Source: Paenibacillus sp. sptzw28 (lineage in GTDB: Bacteria; Bacillota; Bacilli; Paenibacillales; Paenibacillaceae). From it: DNA of 64,000 nt. The DNA lies in contig NZ_CP080545.1 of assembly GCF_019550795.1 (NCBI RefSeq), forward strand, positions 3,382,001 to 3,446,000. Reading direction: 5' to 3'. This document shows positions 8,931 through 18,444 of this stretch, piece by piece. A program made the translations under genes and the position numbers. A model generated the notes under the pieces. It ran no database searches and had not been told where the DNA came from. It saw only the letters and a list, made by a program, of their open reading frames with translations. Each line of letters begins with the position of its first letter. Position 1 is the stretch's first letter.

Positions 8931-8986
8931 TCATGTCAATGGGCTATTGTAAATGTCTGTAATCAAGCCGTCCTCTTGAGAATCAG

Positions 8987-9016
8987 AAAAAACCGTCAGG
9001 GAGAACCCTGACGGTT
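8987..9016 (-). terminator. Terminator of the serine hydrolase gene
   Basis: Perfect 11-bp stem aaccgtcaggg / ccctgacggtt with a four-base loop, followed on the minus strand by six Ts, about 36 bp beyond the hydrolase stop codon. Confidence 0.85.
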
Positions 9017-9051
9017 ACGAGCTATAGAACGTTACAGTTGTTTTTTGCAAG

Positions 9052-10491
9052 CTATGCCATTTCCGTTACTCTCCCTCGAATATCAGCCTGATCGGATAAA
9101 ACGTTCGATTTGTGGTGCCATACAATTTCGTCCCCATCAAACAAAATCCGGATTGTGAAGGCGAAAGGCATATCGATAAACCTTATAGTCAGCTGAAGCG
9201 TGTCCTCCTGTAACCAGGTAAAGCTGGAAACTACGCGCTTAACCTCACCATGCAGCAGCCTCGTGGTCCCCTCCACCCAATCTCCTCGGCCGAGGTCGAA
9301 GATATATTTATCATCCGTCTTGCTAAGAACAAAGATTGCTTTATTATCTTCAAACGACATAGTAATGCTCACCAAATGCTGATCATTGTCTTCGAGCTTA
9401 TATTCCTTGCCAGCGATGGTTGCTTCAAGGGGTGAATCCGGCTGCAGCCTTGGCAGATGTACTGTCAGGCCCTGCAATTCAGATGCAAGCTTCGCTTGGA
9501 AATCCTGATTGGAGGAAAGCGGCGACAGCTCTATTGCCGGAAGCAAGTGATCCCAGACGGCATTCAAGACTCCCTGCATGTCGTTAGTTCCGCCTGTTAT
9601 AGCCAGCACCGCATCCTGCTCCGGCATCACGATACAGAATTGACCGAACGCGCCATCGCCACGGATCACTCCGTGCCGGCACAGCCAGAACTGGTAGCCA
9701 TAGCCCTGAGCCCAATCATTGGCTCCTCCGTCTCCATTGGATATCTGCTTGGATGTGGCTTCATCGACCCATTTCTCCGGCAATAGACGCTGTTCATTCC
9801 ACACGCCTTTCTGCAAATACAATTGGCCAAGCTTAGCGATATCCTCCGTTGTGACGCTTAACCCCCATCCGCCAAAACAAATCCCCTTGGGACACGTTTC
9901 CCAGGTCGCACCGTTAATACCAAGCGGTTCAAACAGACGCGGCTGCAAGTATTCCAACAGGTTTTGACCGGTGACCTTATGAAGTATCGCTGACAGCATA
10001 TATGAAGCTCCGCTGTTATAGATAAAATGAGTACCGGGTACATGCAGGGCAGGAGCATGGAGAAACGCTTTAGTCCAATTTCCGTCTTCGCTCTGCAGCA
10101 GATTGCTTAATGTGTCCTCATTATGACCGGTTCCCATCATCAGCAAATGACGAATGCGCATAGCTGATAGGTTTGAGTTTATTTCATCCGGGACATCATC
10201 CGGGAAGAAGGATACGACGGTGTCTTCTACCGACAGCTTCCCTTCCAAAGTGGCGAGACCGATGGCGGTTGAGGTAAAGCTTTTGCTCAATGAGAACGTC
10301 ATATGATGAATATCTGATGCATAAGGAGCCCACCACCCTTCAGCTACCACCTGCCCATGCCTAAGCAGCATAAGACTATGCAGTTCCAATTGACGTTCTT
10401 GTATCACATTTAAAAATACAGTCAAAGCTGCCGAGGAAATTCCTTGCGCTTCCGGATAACTTCTCGGTAAATGCAGATTATTCCGTTCCAT
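9052..10491 (-). CDS. Serine hydrolase of the beta-lactamase (class C / PBP4*) family
   Basis: Penicillin-binding-protein-like serine hydrolase of 479 residues. The catalytic domain (about residues 10-340) shows the SxxK tetrad S67-L-S-K70 in MTFSLSKSF, the YxN motif Y158-N-S in HFIYNSGAS, and ITGGT in place of KTG. A C-terminal beta-rich domain (about 350-479) follows, as in many Bacillota esterase/peptidase homologues. The start at 10491 is backed by AGGAGG 9 nt upstream; the frame extends further but without family similarity. No signal peptide is seen, so it is probably a cytoplasmic esterase or D-amino peptidase, not a beta-lactamase. Monocistronic. Confidence 0.88.
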   Translation of the reverse strand: MERNNLHLPRSYPEAQGISSAALTVFLNVIQERQLELHSLMLLRHGQVVAEGWWAPYASDIHHMTFSLSKSFTSTAIGLATLEGKLSVEDTVVSFFPDDVPDEINSNLSAMRIRHLLMMGTGHNEDTLSNLLQSEDGNWTKAFLHAPALHVPGTHFIYNSGASYMLSAILHKVTGQNLLEYLQPRLFEPLGINGATWETCPKGICFGGWGLSVTTEDIAKLGQLYLQKGVWNEQRLLPEKWVDEATSKQISNGDGGANDWAQGYGYQFWLCRHGVIRGDGAFGQFCIVMPEQDAVLAITGGTNDMQGVLNAVWDHLLPAIELSPLSSNQDFQAKLASELQGLTVHLPRLQPDSPLEATIAGKEYKLEDNDQHLVSITMSFEDNKAIFVLSKTDDKYIFDLGRGDWVEGTTRLLHGEVKRVVSSFTWLQEDTLQLTIRFIDMPFAFTIRILFDGDEIVWHHKSNVLSDQADIRGRVTEMA

Positions 10492-10627
10492 CTTCTCATT
10501 CCTCCTCTGTAATACATAACTTACTGCAACTGTAGTCGAACGGCAAGTGAAACAAAGCAGATTAACTTTGATGTGGGTCAGCCTCCAAGGTGCGGTCACA
10601 ATCATTTATTAAATTATAATATTAGCG

Positions 10628-10651
10628 AACCGCCGAAAATGGCGGTTTTTT
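10628..10651 (+). terminator. Terminator-like hairpin with no matching upstream gene
   Basis: aaccgcc-gaaaat-ggcggtt followed by six Ts on the plus strand. No plus-strand gene ends here. It may be the relic of a deleted gene. Confidence 0.4.
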
Positions 10652-10668
10652 GTTTCCTTCAGATAACC

Positions 10669-11458
10669 TTAACCATCTTGGGATTTATATGGTTTGCTGT
10701 ACAATTGGTTCATGACGAGAATGAACTCTTTGGTTGCAGGGGTTACTTCCTCAAAAGAATGCGCGATGATTCCGATATCCCGGACTATACTTGGATGAAT
10801 ATCTTTAACCTTCAAATTGTGAGAAACCGATGACATAAACCGATGACAGCGTAAAATTCGAAATAATGCCAATGCCGAGGTTATTTTTAACCATGTGAAC
10901 TAACATCTCGGCCGTTTGGACTGTTAAATTCTCTTTAAGCGATAAATTTTGTTCTTCAAGTTTATTAACAAGAGCCGTCTCGTGTCCCCCTTTGCAAAAA
11001 ATAAATTGATTCTGATATTTATCGATATCTATCTTGTCCGCCTCTTCCAATGGATGATGCTCCGGGAGTATTGCGACCATATAATCGTGGAACAACACTT
11101 GATATTCAAAATCATCAAAGGGGGTCACGACGATACCGATATCAACGGTTCGATCCGACACCCATTCTTTAATTTGATTTGAGGTTCCCTCTGTCAGCTC
11201 GATGCGGACATGCGGATATTTTGACCTGAATAAGGCGATCGTCTCAGGCAGCAGATTGGTCGAAGCTGCGGGAAAAGACCCCACTTTCACCTCCCCTCTT
11301 AAAAGATTATTTTCACGGCTGGCAATTTCATATATCTTGTTCTCGATCACCTTCATCTGCCTAGCCAAAACCAGAATTTCCCGGCCCGCGCCGGTAAGCA
11401 GTAATCCGTTGCTTTTATTTCGGATAAAGAGTTTAATATTTAGCGAAGTTTCTAAACA
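10669..11458 (-). pseudogene. LysR regulator, N-terminus lost and 13-bp duplication near the end
   Basis: LysR-type regulator without its first helix-turn-helix. The frame starts within the linker (CLETSLNIKLFIRNKS) and runs through the substrate-binding fold (GEVKVGSFPAASTNLLP, RTVDIGIVVTPFD). Near 10836 a 13-bp tandem duplication (unit tgtcatcggttt plus one base) shifts the frame; without it the protein would read ISNFTLSSVSHNLKVKDI and end PYKSQDG at 10669. Upstream of about 11458 the sequence switches abruptly to an oppositely oriented MFS gene, so the DNA-binding domain is gone. Both lesions are clearly genetic, not sequencing slips. Confidence 0.88.
10823..10848. repeat. 13-bp tandem duplication inside the LysR gene
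   Basis: aaaccgatgaca occurs at 10824-10835 and again at 10837-10848, giving a period of 13 bp. Removing one unit restores the LysR reading frame. Confidence 0.9.
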
Positions 11459-12230
11459 TTGGTATTTACTGCTTACATCGCCGGACTGCTGCCCGACACT
11501 TCTAGTCGCGGGCCAGCTCTCCGACCGGTTCGGACGCAAACCGGTGCTGTTCCCGGGTATAATCGCTGCCGTTGTTGCCTGCGTCCTGTTCGCCACTGCG
11601 TCCACTGTAATCATTCTTCTCTTGGCGCGTTTTTTGTCGGGAATAGCTGTCGGGGTTATTGTCTCGACGGGTATGGCCTCGGTCGTGGACGTAGCAGGTC
11701 ATAACCAGAGGAAAGCAGCTTCACTGGCGGCATCTGTCGCAATGGTGCTGGGTGCTGGGCTTGGACCCTTGCTCGCGGGAGTTTTGGCCGAGACGTTGCC
11801 CCAGCCAATCGTTCCTGTCTTCTTGATTCAATTAGTAATCTTGATCAGCGCATTGAGCGTTGCGGCCAGCCTTCCCAAAAAGCGCAGCAAAGGGTCGGAA
11901 AACCGGCGCCTGCGCATGCCAAGTATAACTGCGGCTAACCGCACGCATTTAGCCCTGGGGATTGCCGTATTCGCACCCGGCATCTCAGCCACATCTTTCA
12001 TATTGTCGCTCGGCCCCTCGCTGTTGGCCAAACTTCTTTCTGTTACGAGCCCTCTTGTGGCAGGAAGTACAGCATGTCTCATGTTTCTAACGGCGACCGG
12101 CATACAGTTCGCGCTTGAGAATTTGCCTATTCGCACCATTTTTCTTATAGGCGCTGCGGCCTTCGCCGCCATCTTGGCTGCAGCAGCAGCGGCCGGGGGC
12201 TTTTCGTATTCTAACGGCTTAGGAGTTAAT
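11459..12230 (+). pseudogene. MFS transporter, both ends missing and one frameshift
   Basis: Internal part of a 12-helix major facilitator: VFTAYIAGLLP, then after a one-base shift near 11497 TLLVAGQLSDRFGRKPV, which is the family's loop 2-3 motif (GxLxDRFGRKP), and about seven more hydrophobic segments to GAAAFAAILAAAAAAGG. The first helix and start, and the last third of the protein, are absent. The 5' boundary abuts the broken LysR gene in a tail-less, head-to-head fusion; LysR/MFS pairs are usually divergent, so a deletion of the intergenic region plus both gene starts explains the structure. Confidence 0.82.
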
Positions 12231-12278
12231 ATTCGTGTCATCCGACACAAGAGTCCAGGGCAAGGGCCATTAATAAAT

Positions 12279-12313
12279 AAACCAGTCGCCGGTTCATTTC
12301 CAGCGACTGGTTT
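12279..12313 (-). terminator. Terminator of the pectate lyase gene
   Basis: Perfect 11-bp stem aaaccagtcgc / gcgactggttt with a 13-base loop, 19 bp past the lyase stop, followed on the minus strand by a T-rich stretch. Confidence 0.75.
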
Positions 12314-12331
12314 CTCAAATTACAGCAGGTT

Positions 12332-13303
12332 TCAAGTAATTCCAAGAGCCGAAGGCCAATTCCCATACCATGCGTATCCAACTCTTCTTTCTTGTTCAAT
12401 ATCGCTAAGCTTATATTTAACTATACCGTCACGACCTACAAATATAGGCTTATTCGTTCCAATCTCGTAAAAACGAGCCCATATCGGAGTAGTGACACTT
12501 GAGTCTTCCACAACTATGACATCATCACTGGTCTTTACTATTCTAATTCCAATGATCTTAACGGTTCTGAACCATTGCTCGGCTGCATTAATAGAAGCAT
12601 TAATTTGCGACGTGGCAGGTCTGGTTTTTAGAAATTTTACAATTCCTACACTTTCATTAGCGCAAAGAGATGGGACTTCATATGACCTAGCCCCTGCAGG
12701 CTTTAGCGTTACCGAGTCATGCTGTTGTCCCCAAACCGTTAAGGCTCCATTAACAACAACCTGTGTCTGTAATATGTTATCTATGCCTTTCGAAACCGCT
12801 GTTTTACATCTACCGGCTAAAGTGCTGTCTATAAAAGCGAAATCGCCTCTTTTGTTTGCAATGTCATCCAGAAGGATCATAACATTAATCATTGCATTGT
12901 CATTGAATGTAATGTGGGTATGATAACCTGTGCTTTGATAGATCTGCGGCCACCCGCCGTTAGCATATTGCATATTTAACAGGAAGTTGATTCCTTTTAT
13001 AGCAGCCGCTGAATAACTGCTGTTGCTTGTCCTTTGATACTCACCTGCTAATCTTCTTATTTCCGTGTACGTAGCTTTATTGTCAATTGTCGACTTCGCC
13101 CAATTCCCGCTAGTAACGGCGTAATCTTTTCTCCAACCTCCATCGGGCTGCTGGTATTTTAAAATATCCGAGAAACTGGCAGTAGCTCCTGATGCGTCGG
13201 CGGCGAATACAGCTTGCGGAGGTTGTAGCATTATTCCAAAAGCTCCTAAGATAAAGGTTAAGATTAACACGAAAGATCCATATTTTATTTTTGATTTTGA
13301 CAT
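12332..13303 (-). CDS. Secreted pectate lyase, family PL10
   Basis: Endo-pectate lyase of family PL10 that cleaves polygalacturonate by beta-elimination outside the cell. 323 residues: signal peptide (hydrophobic stretch, cleavage near VFAADA, residue about 34), then an (alpha/alpha) toroid with the family signatures DGGWRKDY, GGWPQIYQ, HITFNDNAM, VWGQQHDSVTL, ARFYEIGTNKPIF and VGRDG. Length and motifs match an intact single-domain PL10. ATG with AAGGAG 9 nt upstream. A cre-like site lies about 100 bp upstream. The 436 bp between this gene and the M48 gene hold only that site, the promoter and two hairpins. Confidence 0.93.
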   Translation of the reverse strand: MSKSKIKYGSFVLILTFILGAFGIMLQPPQAVFAADASGATASFSDILKYQQPDGGWRKDYAVTSGNWAKSTIDNKATYTEIRRLAGEYQRTSNSSYSAAAIKGINFLLNMQYANGGWPQIYQSTGYHTHITFNDNAMINVMILLDDIANKRGDFAFIDSTLAGRCKTAVSKGIDNILQTQVVVNGALTVWGQQHDSVTLKPAGARSYEVPSLCANESVGIVKFLKTRPATSQINASINAAEQWFRTVKIIGIRIVKTSDDVIVVEDSSVTTPIWARFYEIGTNKPIFVGRDGIVKYKLSDIEQERRVGYAWYGNWPSALGIT

Positions 13304-13403
13304 GACAGCAATCTCCTTTTTTTGTTTTTTACGAACTTTTTAAGCTATATTAATTTAAGATATTGTATGACCCACCACCTTCCACTCTAAGAATACTGCT
13401 GAC

Positions 13404-13417
13404 TGGAAGCGCTTACT
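13404..13417. promoter_or_regulatory. Candidate cre (CcpA) site before the PL10 gene
   Basis: tggaagcgcttact matches TGWAARCGYTWNCW at 13 of 14 positions, about 100 bp upstream of the pectate lyase start. Confidence 0.55.
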
Positions 13418-13580
13418 TAAATCCATAAATAGGGTATCACACAATTTATTAATTAAATAATGTAATTTTGTCTTCTTATTACTAAATTTGATCTTTCTTG
13501 CCTCATGGCAAGTCCAAATTTACTCATTCGAGCCTTGTGGTGTTTAGCGTAGTCGTTGCGGCATTGGGGTTATAATGAAT

Positions 13581-13603
13581 AAGGCCGCAACCGCGGCTTT
13601 TTA
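13581..13603 (+). terminator. Small GC-rich hairpin followed by Ts
   Basis: gccgc-aacc-gcggc followed by five Ts on the plus strand. No plus-strand gene ends here, so it is either a remnant or incidental. Confidence 0.35.
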
Positions 13604-13633
13604 TCGTTGCATGTTCTTGTTTTAAAGCATAAT

Positions 13634-13661
13634 AAGCTGCCGGGCAGAGACCCGGCAGCTT
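13634..13661 (-). terminator. Terminator after the M48 gene
   Basis: Perfect 11-bp stem aagctgccggg / cccggcagctt with a six-base loop, about 80 bp beyond the M48 stop codon. Confidence 0.65.
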
Positions 13662-13739
13662 TCCGTTTTAATACAATTCACTTCAGAATTACTTCAGTTT
13701 TCCCGGAAAACTCGCGATAAATCCACGAAGTGCTGCGGC

Positions 13740-14973
13740 TCAAATGTACGGCGCCATCCAAGTACGGTAATCGTCAAGAAGCTCCCGCTGAATGCGTTGC
13801 TCCAACCGACGGAATTCAGCTTCGAATTCGGCTTCCCGGGCGGGATCAAGAACTAGTGCGAGATTACCGGCATTGCATTGTTCGATATACTTTTTTCTCA
13901 GGGCGGTTGGAGGATGGGTGGTATCGAACCGATACTCCGCATTTTGCGTGATCCGACGAATTCTTTTGATTTCCCTTTCGGGAACATGATTTACCGCATT
14001 ACGAAATTCACCGAACAAATCGTTGTTGTATTTGTACTTGGCAACCTTCTCAAAGGCGATATAGAAGGTAGGTTCGAAGTGAAGCTTCTCAAGGGCGGAC
14101 AGTGCTGCACTCTTACCGCTGATATGAACGGCAAGGCTGTCGGCGTGGTATTCGAGTCGCTGGCTTTCTTTCCACGACGGCAAGCTTATTAAATACCACA
14201 GCAGTTCGACCAACTTGGCCATACCCAATCGAATCTTAGCCATAAGGGTGTCGAGAGGACCGAAAAGTTCCGAGTAATCGGTTTTGGGATAAAAAATATA
14301 ATGCGCTTTCCACATACCAATTTCTTGTATTGTCATTATGTGCGTTGTGGGCCATTTCGTGGGCCAGTACATGAATTTTCTCTTGTACGGTTAGACCCGC
14401 AAACAGCGGAATACCGATTCCGATCAACCTTTTCCGAAGCAAGCCGGAACGCATAAAGAAGGCGGTAAATTCAGGCAGGGCGACGACGCTATCGATTCTT
14501 CGCGCCCCGGTTCGTTCAGCCAATTCGTCGAGCAGCTCGTAAATCACCGGGTAATCTGACCTATGGATCGGCTTTCGTTTGAACCTGTAAAATCTCGGTC
14601 GGATTTCGAAGGCCACTGCCGTCATAAGTAAGCCTGATAGAAACTCGCCGAAATTGTAAGGCGTTACGAGTCTTTCGATGCCAAGGTAAAACAGCAGGAT
14701 TGTCAAACCATGAAGCACGGTTGCCGCCAGATATGCAGCGACAATGGAAGGTGTAATCCTGAATTCGACGCCCGCAGTCATTATGCTGTCGTATAACCGC
14801 TGGACTGCCCGAACACCAATCTTCCGATTTAGTTTATCCGCAAGCCGTTCGTGTGACGAAACGCGCTCGGGGTTCAAGTTCCAATCACACTGATCGCACC
14901 ACGTCACGTACCCTGGTATGACCGGCATATCGCTGCCGCACTGCGGACAGGATACTCGTGCTCCGTTTTCCAT
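13740..14973 (-). pseudogene. M48-family membrane metallopeptidase with one frameshift
   Basis: Zinc membrane protease of the M48 (HtpX/Ste24) superfamily. The N-terminus has a four-cysteine zinc ribbon (CPQCGSDMP and WCDQCDWN), then two hydrophobic segments and the catalytic HEMAH at residues 205-209. A one-base shift at a run of six Ts near 14290 separates this from the second half, which continues with YSELFGPLDTL and a third metal-ligand region LEYHADSLA, ending at 13740. If the shift is a sequencing error the protein is about 410 residues and intact. All catalytic features are present, so this gene is the best candidate in the window for a false frameshift. Confidence 0.8.
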
Positions 14974-15138
14974 TCTCTTCCCCCTGTATCTATAGTTCGA
15001 TAGTCCTTTTATATCAACAGTATGTCAGTCCTGTGCTTGAAAATAAAGTCTTTGTTTCTAGCACTTTATTCCTTCAATCTACACGAATCGCAGATTTTCC
15101 GGATTAAATGGAATACATCGCAGCAATTAAAAATAAAA

Positions 15139-15160
15139 GCAGCTGTCTTATGACAGCTGC
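15139..15160 (-). terminator. Terminator of kimA
   Basis: Perfect 9-bp stem gcagctgtc / gacagctgc with loop ttat, about 50 bp beyond the kimA stop; the minus strand continues with ttttattttt. Confidence 0.8.
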
Positions 15161-15208
15161 CTGCATTTTCTATAGGGATCCATAGCTTTACGATTACCAA
15201 GGCCCAGA

Positions 15209-17035
15209 TTATTTTTTGAGATGATAAGGAACGGTTGTAACGATTACATCTTTCCGATAAAGCAGTGCGGCACGAATGGTAAAGCTTGTTTGGTTATGCA
15301 GGATATTGTGCCACCCCTTTTTCGGAATGAATTGCGGAATAATGACAGTGACTTGGTAATTTGATTCTCTGGCCTTCCGCTCTACCGTATCGATAAATTT
15401 CATCAGCGGCTGGATAATGCTGCGGTATGGCGAATGCAGAGTTACCAGCCTGACATCAGGCATCCATTTGGACCATTTCTCCTCGAACTTCGCCTCGTCC
15501 TCACGCTCGAATGGGATATACACTGCAATGATCTGATCCGCTCCCAGCGATTTGGCGTAATTTGCAGAGTGTTCCACTACATGTGTGATACCGGCTACGG
15601 GTAGAATGATGACATTACCTTCTATTGGAACGGCCGGTTCGCATGTGGTAAGCCGAAGCTGTTCGCCGACCGCCTCATAGTGTTTATTAATCCGGTGAAA
15701 CGCGAGCACGATAAGCGGCAGAAAAATCAGTATCGGCCAAATCTGCGTGAATTTCGTCAAGAAGAATACGAATGTAACCGTCAGGCAAATGAAGGCGCCT
15801 GTAGTATTAATGATCAGCTTTGGTACCCATCCGGGGGGCTTTTGCCGAATCCATTTCAGCATCATTCCACTCTGGGACAATGTAAACGGAATAAACACGC
15901 CTACGGCGTAGAGCGGGATTAACTGTTCGGTCTGCCCTTTAAATGCTAATATCAGTAAAATGGAAAGAACCCCGAGCATTATAATTCCATTCGAGTAACC
16001 CAGTCTATCCCCGCGAACGGCAAACATCCTCGGAATAAACTTATCCTTGGCAAGATTGACTGCCAGTAAAGGGAACGCTGAATAACCGGTATTCGCGGCC
16101 AGAATAAGAATCAATGCCGTTGTACCTTGGATAAAGAAATACATGAAAGTCCGGCCAAAAGTTTGTTCGGCGATTTGAGAAACGACTGTGGCTTCCACTA
16201 TGGGTGTAATGCCGTAATAGTAAGCCAGGAACACGGTGCCGGAGAACAGCAGTGCCAACAATATGCCCATCACTGTTAGTGTTCTGGCCGCATTTTTCGG
16301 TGCAGGATCTCTGAAGTTGGGTATTGCATTCGAGATCGCCTCAACACCTGTCAACGCCGAACTCCCGGATGCGAAGGCTCTTAGAAGCAGAAACAGACTG
16401 ATCCCCATTACAGGTGTCCCGATCGGTGCATGCTGCGCCGCAGAAACTCCGCCGCTGGCGATATTATACAAACCTGCTCCGATTAAAATAAAGAGAGCGA
16501 GAACAAACAAGTAAACCGGGTAGGCCAAAATTGAAGCGGATTCCGTCACACCACGAAGATTTAGCAGTGTAATCAGGATAACAAATACAACTGCGATGCC
16601 AACAGTATGTTCGTGCAAGGTTGGGAAGGCGGAAGTGATGGCATCTGTTCCTGCGGATACGCTAACGGCCACTGTCAGGATATAATCTACAAGCAGAGAA
16701 CCGCCAGCGACCAATCCGGGATATTTACCCAGATTTTCTTTGGAAACAACATACGCCCCACCGCCGTGCGGATACGCAAAGATGATTTGTCGATACGACA
16801 AAATAAGAGCCACCAACAGGATCAATACACCGATTCCTATCGGAATCGAATACCAGAATGCTGCAATGCTGATCGTAATCAGAACCAGTAGAATCTGTTC
16901 CGGTCCGTAAGCTACAGACGACAATGCGTCGGAAGACAAAATGGCAAGCGCCTTGGTTTTGTTTAGCTTCTGTTCCCCTAATTCGTTGGATTTGAGCGGC
17001 CTTCCGATCAAGATTCGTTTGAGTGCCACTAACAT
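15209..17035 (-). CDS. kimA: KimA-type high-affinity potassium importer
   Basis: Integral membrane K+/H+ symporter of the KUP-like APC superfamily, homologous to B. subtilis KimA (YdaO), about 608 residues. The N-terminal signature IGRPLKSNELGEQKL and LSSDALSSVAYGPEQ is diagnostic, followed by about twelve membrane helices and a cytoplasmic USP-like C-terminal domain (GITHVVEHSANYAKSLGA, TLHSPYRSIIQPL). The start is put at the ATG at 17035, matching the family length; the frame is open to a TTG at 17137. A c-di-AMP riboswitch with a terminator precedes it, the known way KimA genes are shut off when c-di-AMP is high. c-di-AMP may also bind the C-terminal domain, as in the B. subtilis protein. 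Confidence 0.93.
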   Translation of the reverse strand: MLVALKRILIGRPLKSNELGEQKLNKTKALAILSSDALSSVAYGPEQILLVLITISIAAFWYSIPIGIGVLILLVALILSYRQIIFAYPHGGGAYVVSKENLGKYPGLVAGGSLLVDYILTVAVSVSAGTDAITSAFPTLHEHTVGIAVVFVILITLLNLRGVTESASILAYPVYLFVLALFILIGAGLYNIASGGVSAAQHAPIGTPVMGISLFLLLRAFASGSSALTGVEAISNAIPNFRDPAPKNAARTLTVMGILLALLFSGTVFLAYYYGITPIVEATVVSQIAEQTFGRTFMYFFIQGTTALILILAANTGYSAFPLLAVNLAKDKFIPRMFAVRGDRLGYSNGIIMLGVLSILLILAFKGQTEQLIPLYAVGVFIPFTLSQSGMMLKWIRQKPPGWVPKLIINTTGAFICLTVTFVFFLTKFTQIWPILIFLPLIVLAFHRINKHYEAVGEQLRLTTCEPAVPIEGNVIILPVAGITHVVEHSANYAKSLGADQIIAVYIPFEREDEAKFEEKWSKWMPDVRLVTLHSPYRSIIQPLMKFIDTVERKARESNYQVTVIIPQFIPKKGWHNILHNQTSFTIRAALLYRKDVIVTTVPYHLKK

Positions 17036-17157
17036 TCCCGACCACCGCCGCCTGAGAAATAAACTTGCCGCATAATACGTTATCCCTACCCCTTCTTTTA
17101 GAAAATCAGTTGTTTTAGATATCCTTACCCTTCCCAAATTTACTGTTTTTTACCACA

Positions 17158-17365
17158 CAAAAAAACCGCAAGGCATCTTACGGCTGTAATAACCCAAGTC
17201 GTCTCACCTTCTCCAAAAACGCTTGCGAGGTTAGCTGCCGGATTCGGGCTGTTAGAGTCGCCCTACAGTGCGCACCATACAGCACTGATTCACCCCATGA
17301 CGTCATATAATGAGCTCCTTCGGTTCCCCCGTTTTCCTCAGAAATTCAGCGAGTTATGAGATGAG
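17158..17365 (-). promoter_or_regulatory. c-di-AMP (ydaO/yuaA) riboswitch with terminator
   Basis: Read on the minus strand the leader holds the conserved blocks of the ydaO aptamer in order: CGCTGAATTTCTGAGG, ACGGGGGAACC, GGGGTGAATCAG, TAGGGCGACT, CCCGAATCCGGCAGCTAACC and TCGCAAGCG. It ends in a hairpin (ccgtaag / cttgcgg, about 17166-17183) followed by seven Ts. In this class c-di-AMP binding favours termination. The kimA start lies 120 bp further on. Confidence 0.93.
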
Positions 17366-17771
17366 ACGATTATACCGCTTTGAACAACCACTGTAAAACG
17401 GCCAATAAACTCAAAAAGCATCGATTTTATGATGCTTTAACGAATGTATGCGGATACATTATATAATATTGTTCTAGTGGTATGTGAAGGGCAGTATTAT
17501 CGTTCATTCTCTTAAATTGCCGCACTATTCAGCTATCTCTGCCAGTACAACGTTTCCCGATACGAGTTTCCCCTTAGATAGACTGAATAACATTCAGGGC
17601 TTAATAATTGACGGATTCTTCATATCCGCAATACAAAAGTACCAAGTAACACAAAAAAGCCGCGATTTCCGCGACCTTTAATGTTGTATTTTGGTCTTCC
17701 GATAGGCTGCTGCGCAATTCCCGGCTTATAACTACTTTTTGTTATTTGGTTAAAAACTTCACCCTTAATAA
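17366..17771. other. Intergenic region upstream of the kimA riboswitch
   Basis: About 400 bp without a convincing gene. It holds an A/T-flanked hairpin at 17413-17440 (aaagcatc / gatgcttt) and an AT-rich stretch near 17460-17480 that could be a promoter. A short plus-strand frame at 17484 has no family features. Confidence 0.5.
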
Positions 17772-18188
17772 TCACCCATACGTTCGCTCAAAATTAACTC
17801 TAACCGCCTCTGCAACAAGAACATCCTGCTCGACTGAACCGCCGCTAACACCAAGTCCGCCAATCAAAAGATGTTGTTGGAGTAACGGAATCCCTCCGCC
17901 AAATAATACAATACGATTTCGGTTTGTCGAATGGATGCCGTAAAGGGACCCTCCGGGGCGTGCCATTTTGGCCAAATCTGCAGTCGGCATTTTCATGGCT
18001 ACCGATGTCCATGCTTTATTGGTTGCTATATCGATGCTTGCCAGTAAAGCATGGTCCATTTTGTAACACGCGGTCAGATTGCCTCCTGCATCTACAACTG
18101 AAATCACCATAGGCACGCCAATTCGATGTGCTTCCAGCTCCGCTGACTGAATGATTTCTTTTGCCATCCATAATTGCATTGCAGTCAC
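17772..18188 (-). CDS. GlcG/HbpS family heme-binding-domain protein
   Basis: Small cytoplasmic protein of the GlcG/HbpS (DUF336) family, 138 residues, a PAS-like alpha/beta fold that forms oligomers; members bind heme or corrinoids, or belong to propanediol or glycolate use. Typical motifs are present: VPMVISVVDAGGNLTAC, ATNKAWTSVAMKMPT, LFGGGIPLL and IGGLGVSGGSVEQDVLVA. The C-terminal AVRVNFE matches family length, so it is intact. It stands alone between kimA and a broken dehydrogenase, giving no clue to the substrate. The 256 bp upstream contain nothing recognisable. Confidence 0.85.
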   Translation of the reverse strand: MTAMQLWMAKEIIQSAELEAHRIGVPMVISVVDAGGNLTACYKMDHALLASIDIATNKAWTSVAMKMPTADLAKMARPGGSLYGIHSTNRNRIVLFGGGIPLLQQHLLIGGLGVSGGSVEQDVLVAEAVRVNFERTYG

Positions 18189-18444
18189 ATTCCGCCAAAG
18201 ATCGTCATTGCGTTGAATTTATGAGCCGGAATCTTATTTTCCGAAATCACTCTCCATTGGCACTGCATTCTTTGAGTTCACTCCCTCTTTTGTATTACAC
18301 GCTTAAGACCTTACATTTTTACGATTACCGGAGCCGTTTCTTCAAACGATTATTACATTTTATTTGCTTCGCCCCGGATCTATTCTAGGGACAATTTGTA
18401 ATATTTTTCTTGTTGATGAAGCTGCCGGAGCAAGCAATGAATTG

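Noticed and set aside
9052..10491. Serine hydrolase as a beta-lactamase.
   Set aside because: SxxK and YxN are shared with many esterases and DD-peptidases; there is no signal peptide and the KTG box is ITGGT.
11202..12470. Plus-strand open frame of 422 codons that looks like a complete MFS transporter.
   Set aside because: Its first 90 codons are antisense to the LysR gene and its last 80 are antisense to the PL10 gene; only the middle is MFS and it lacks both ends.
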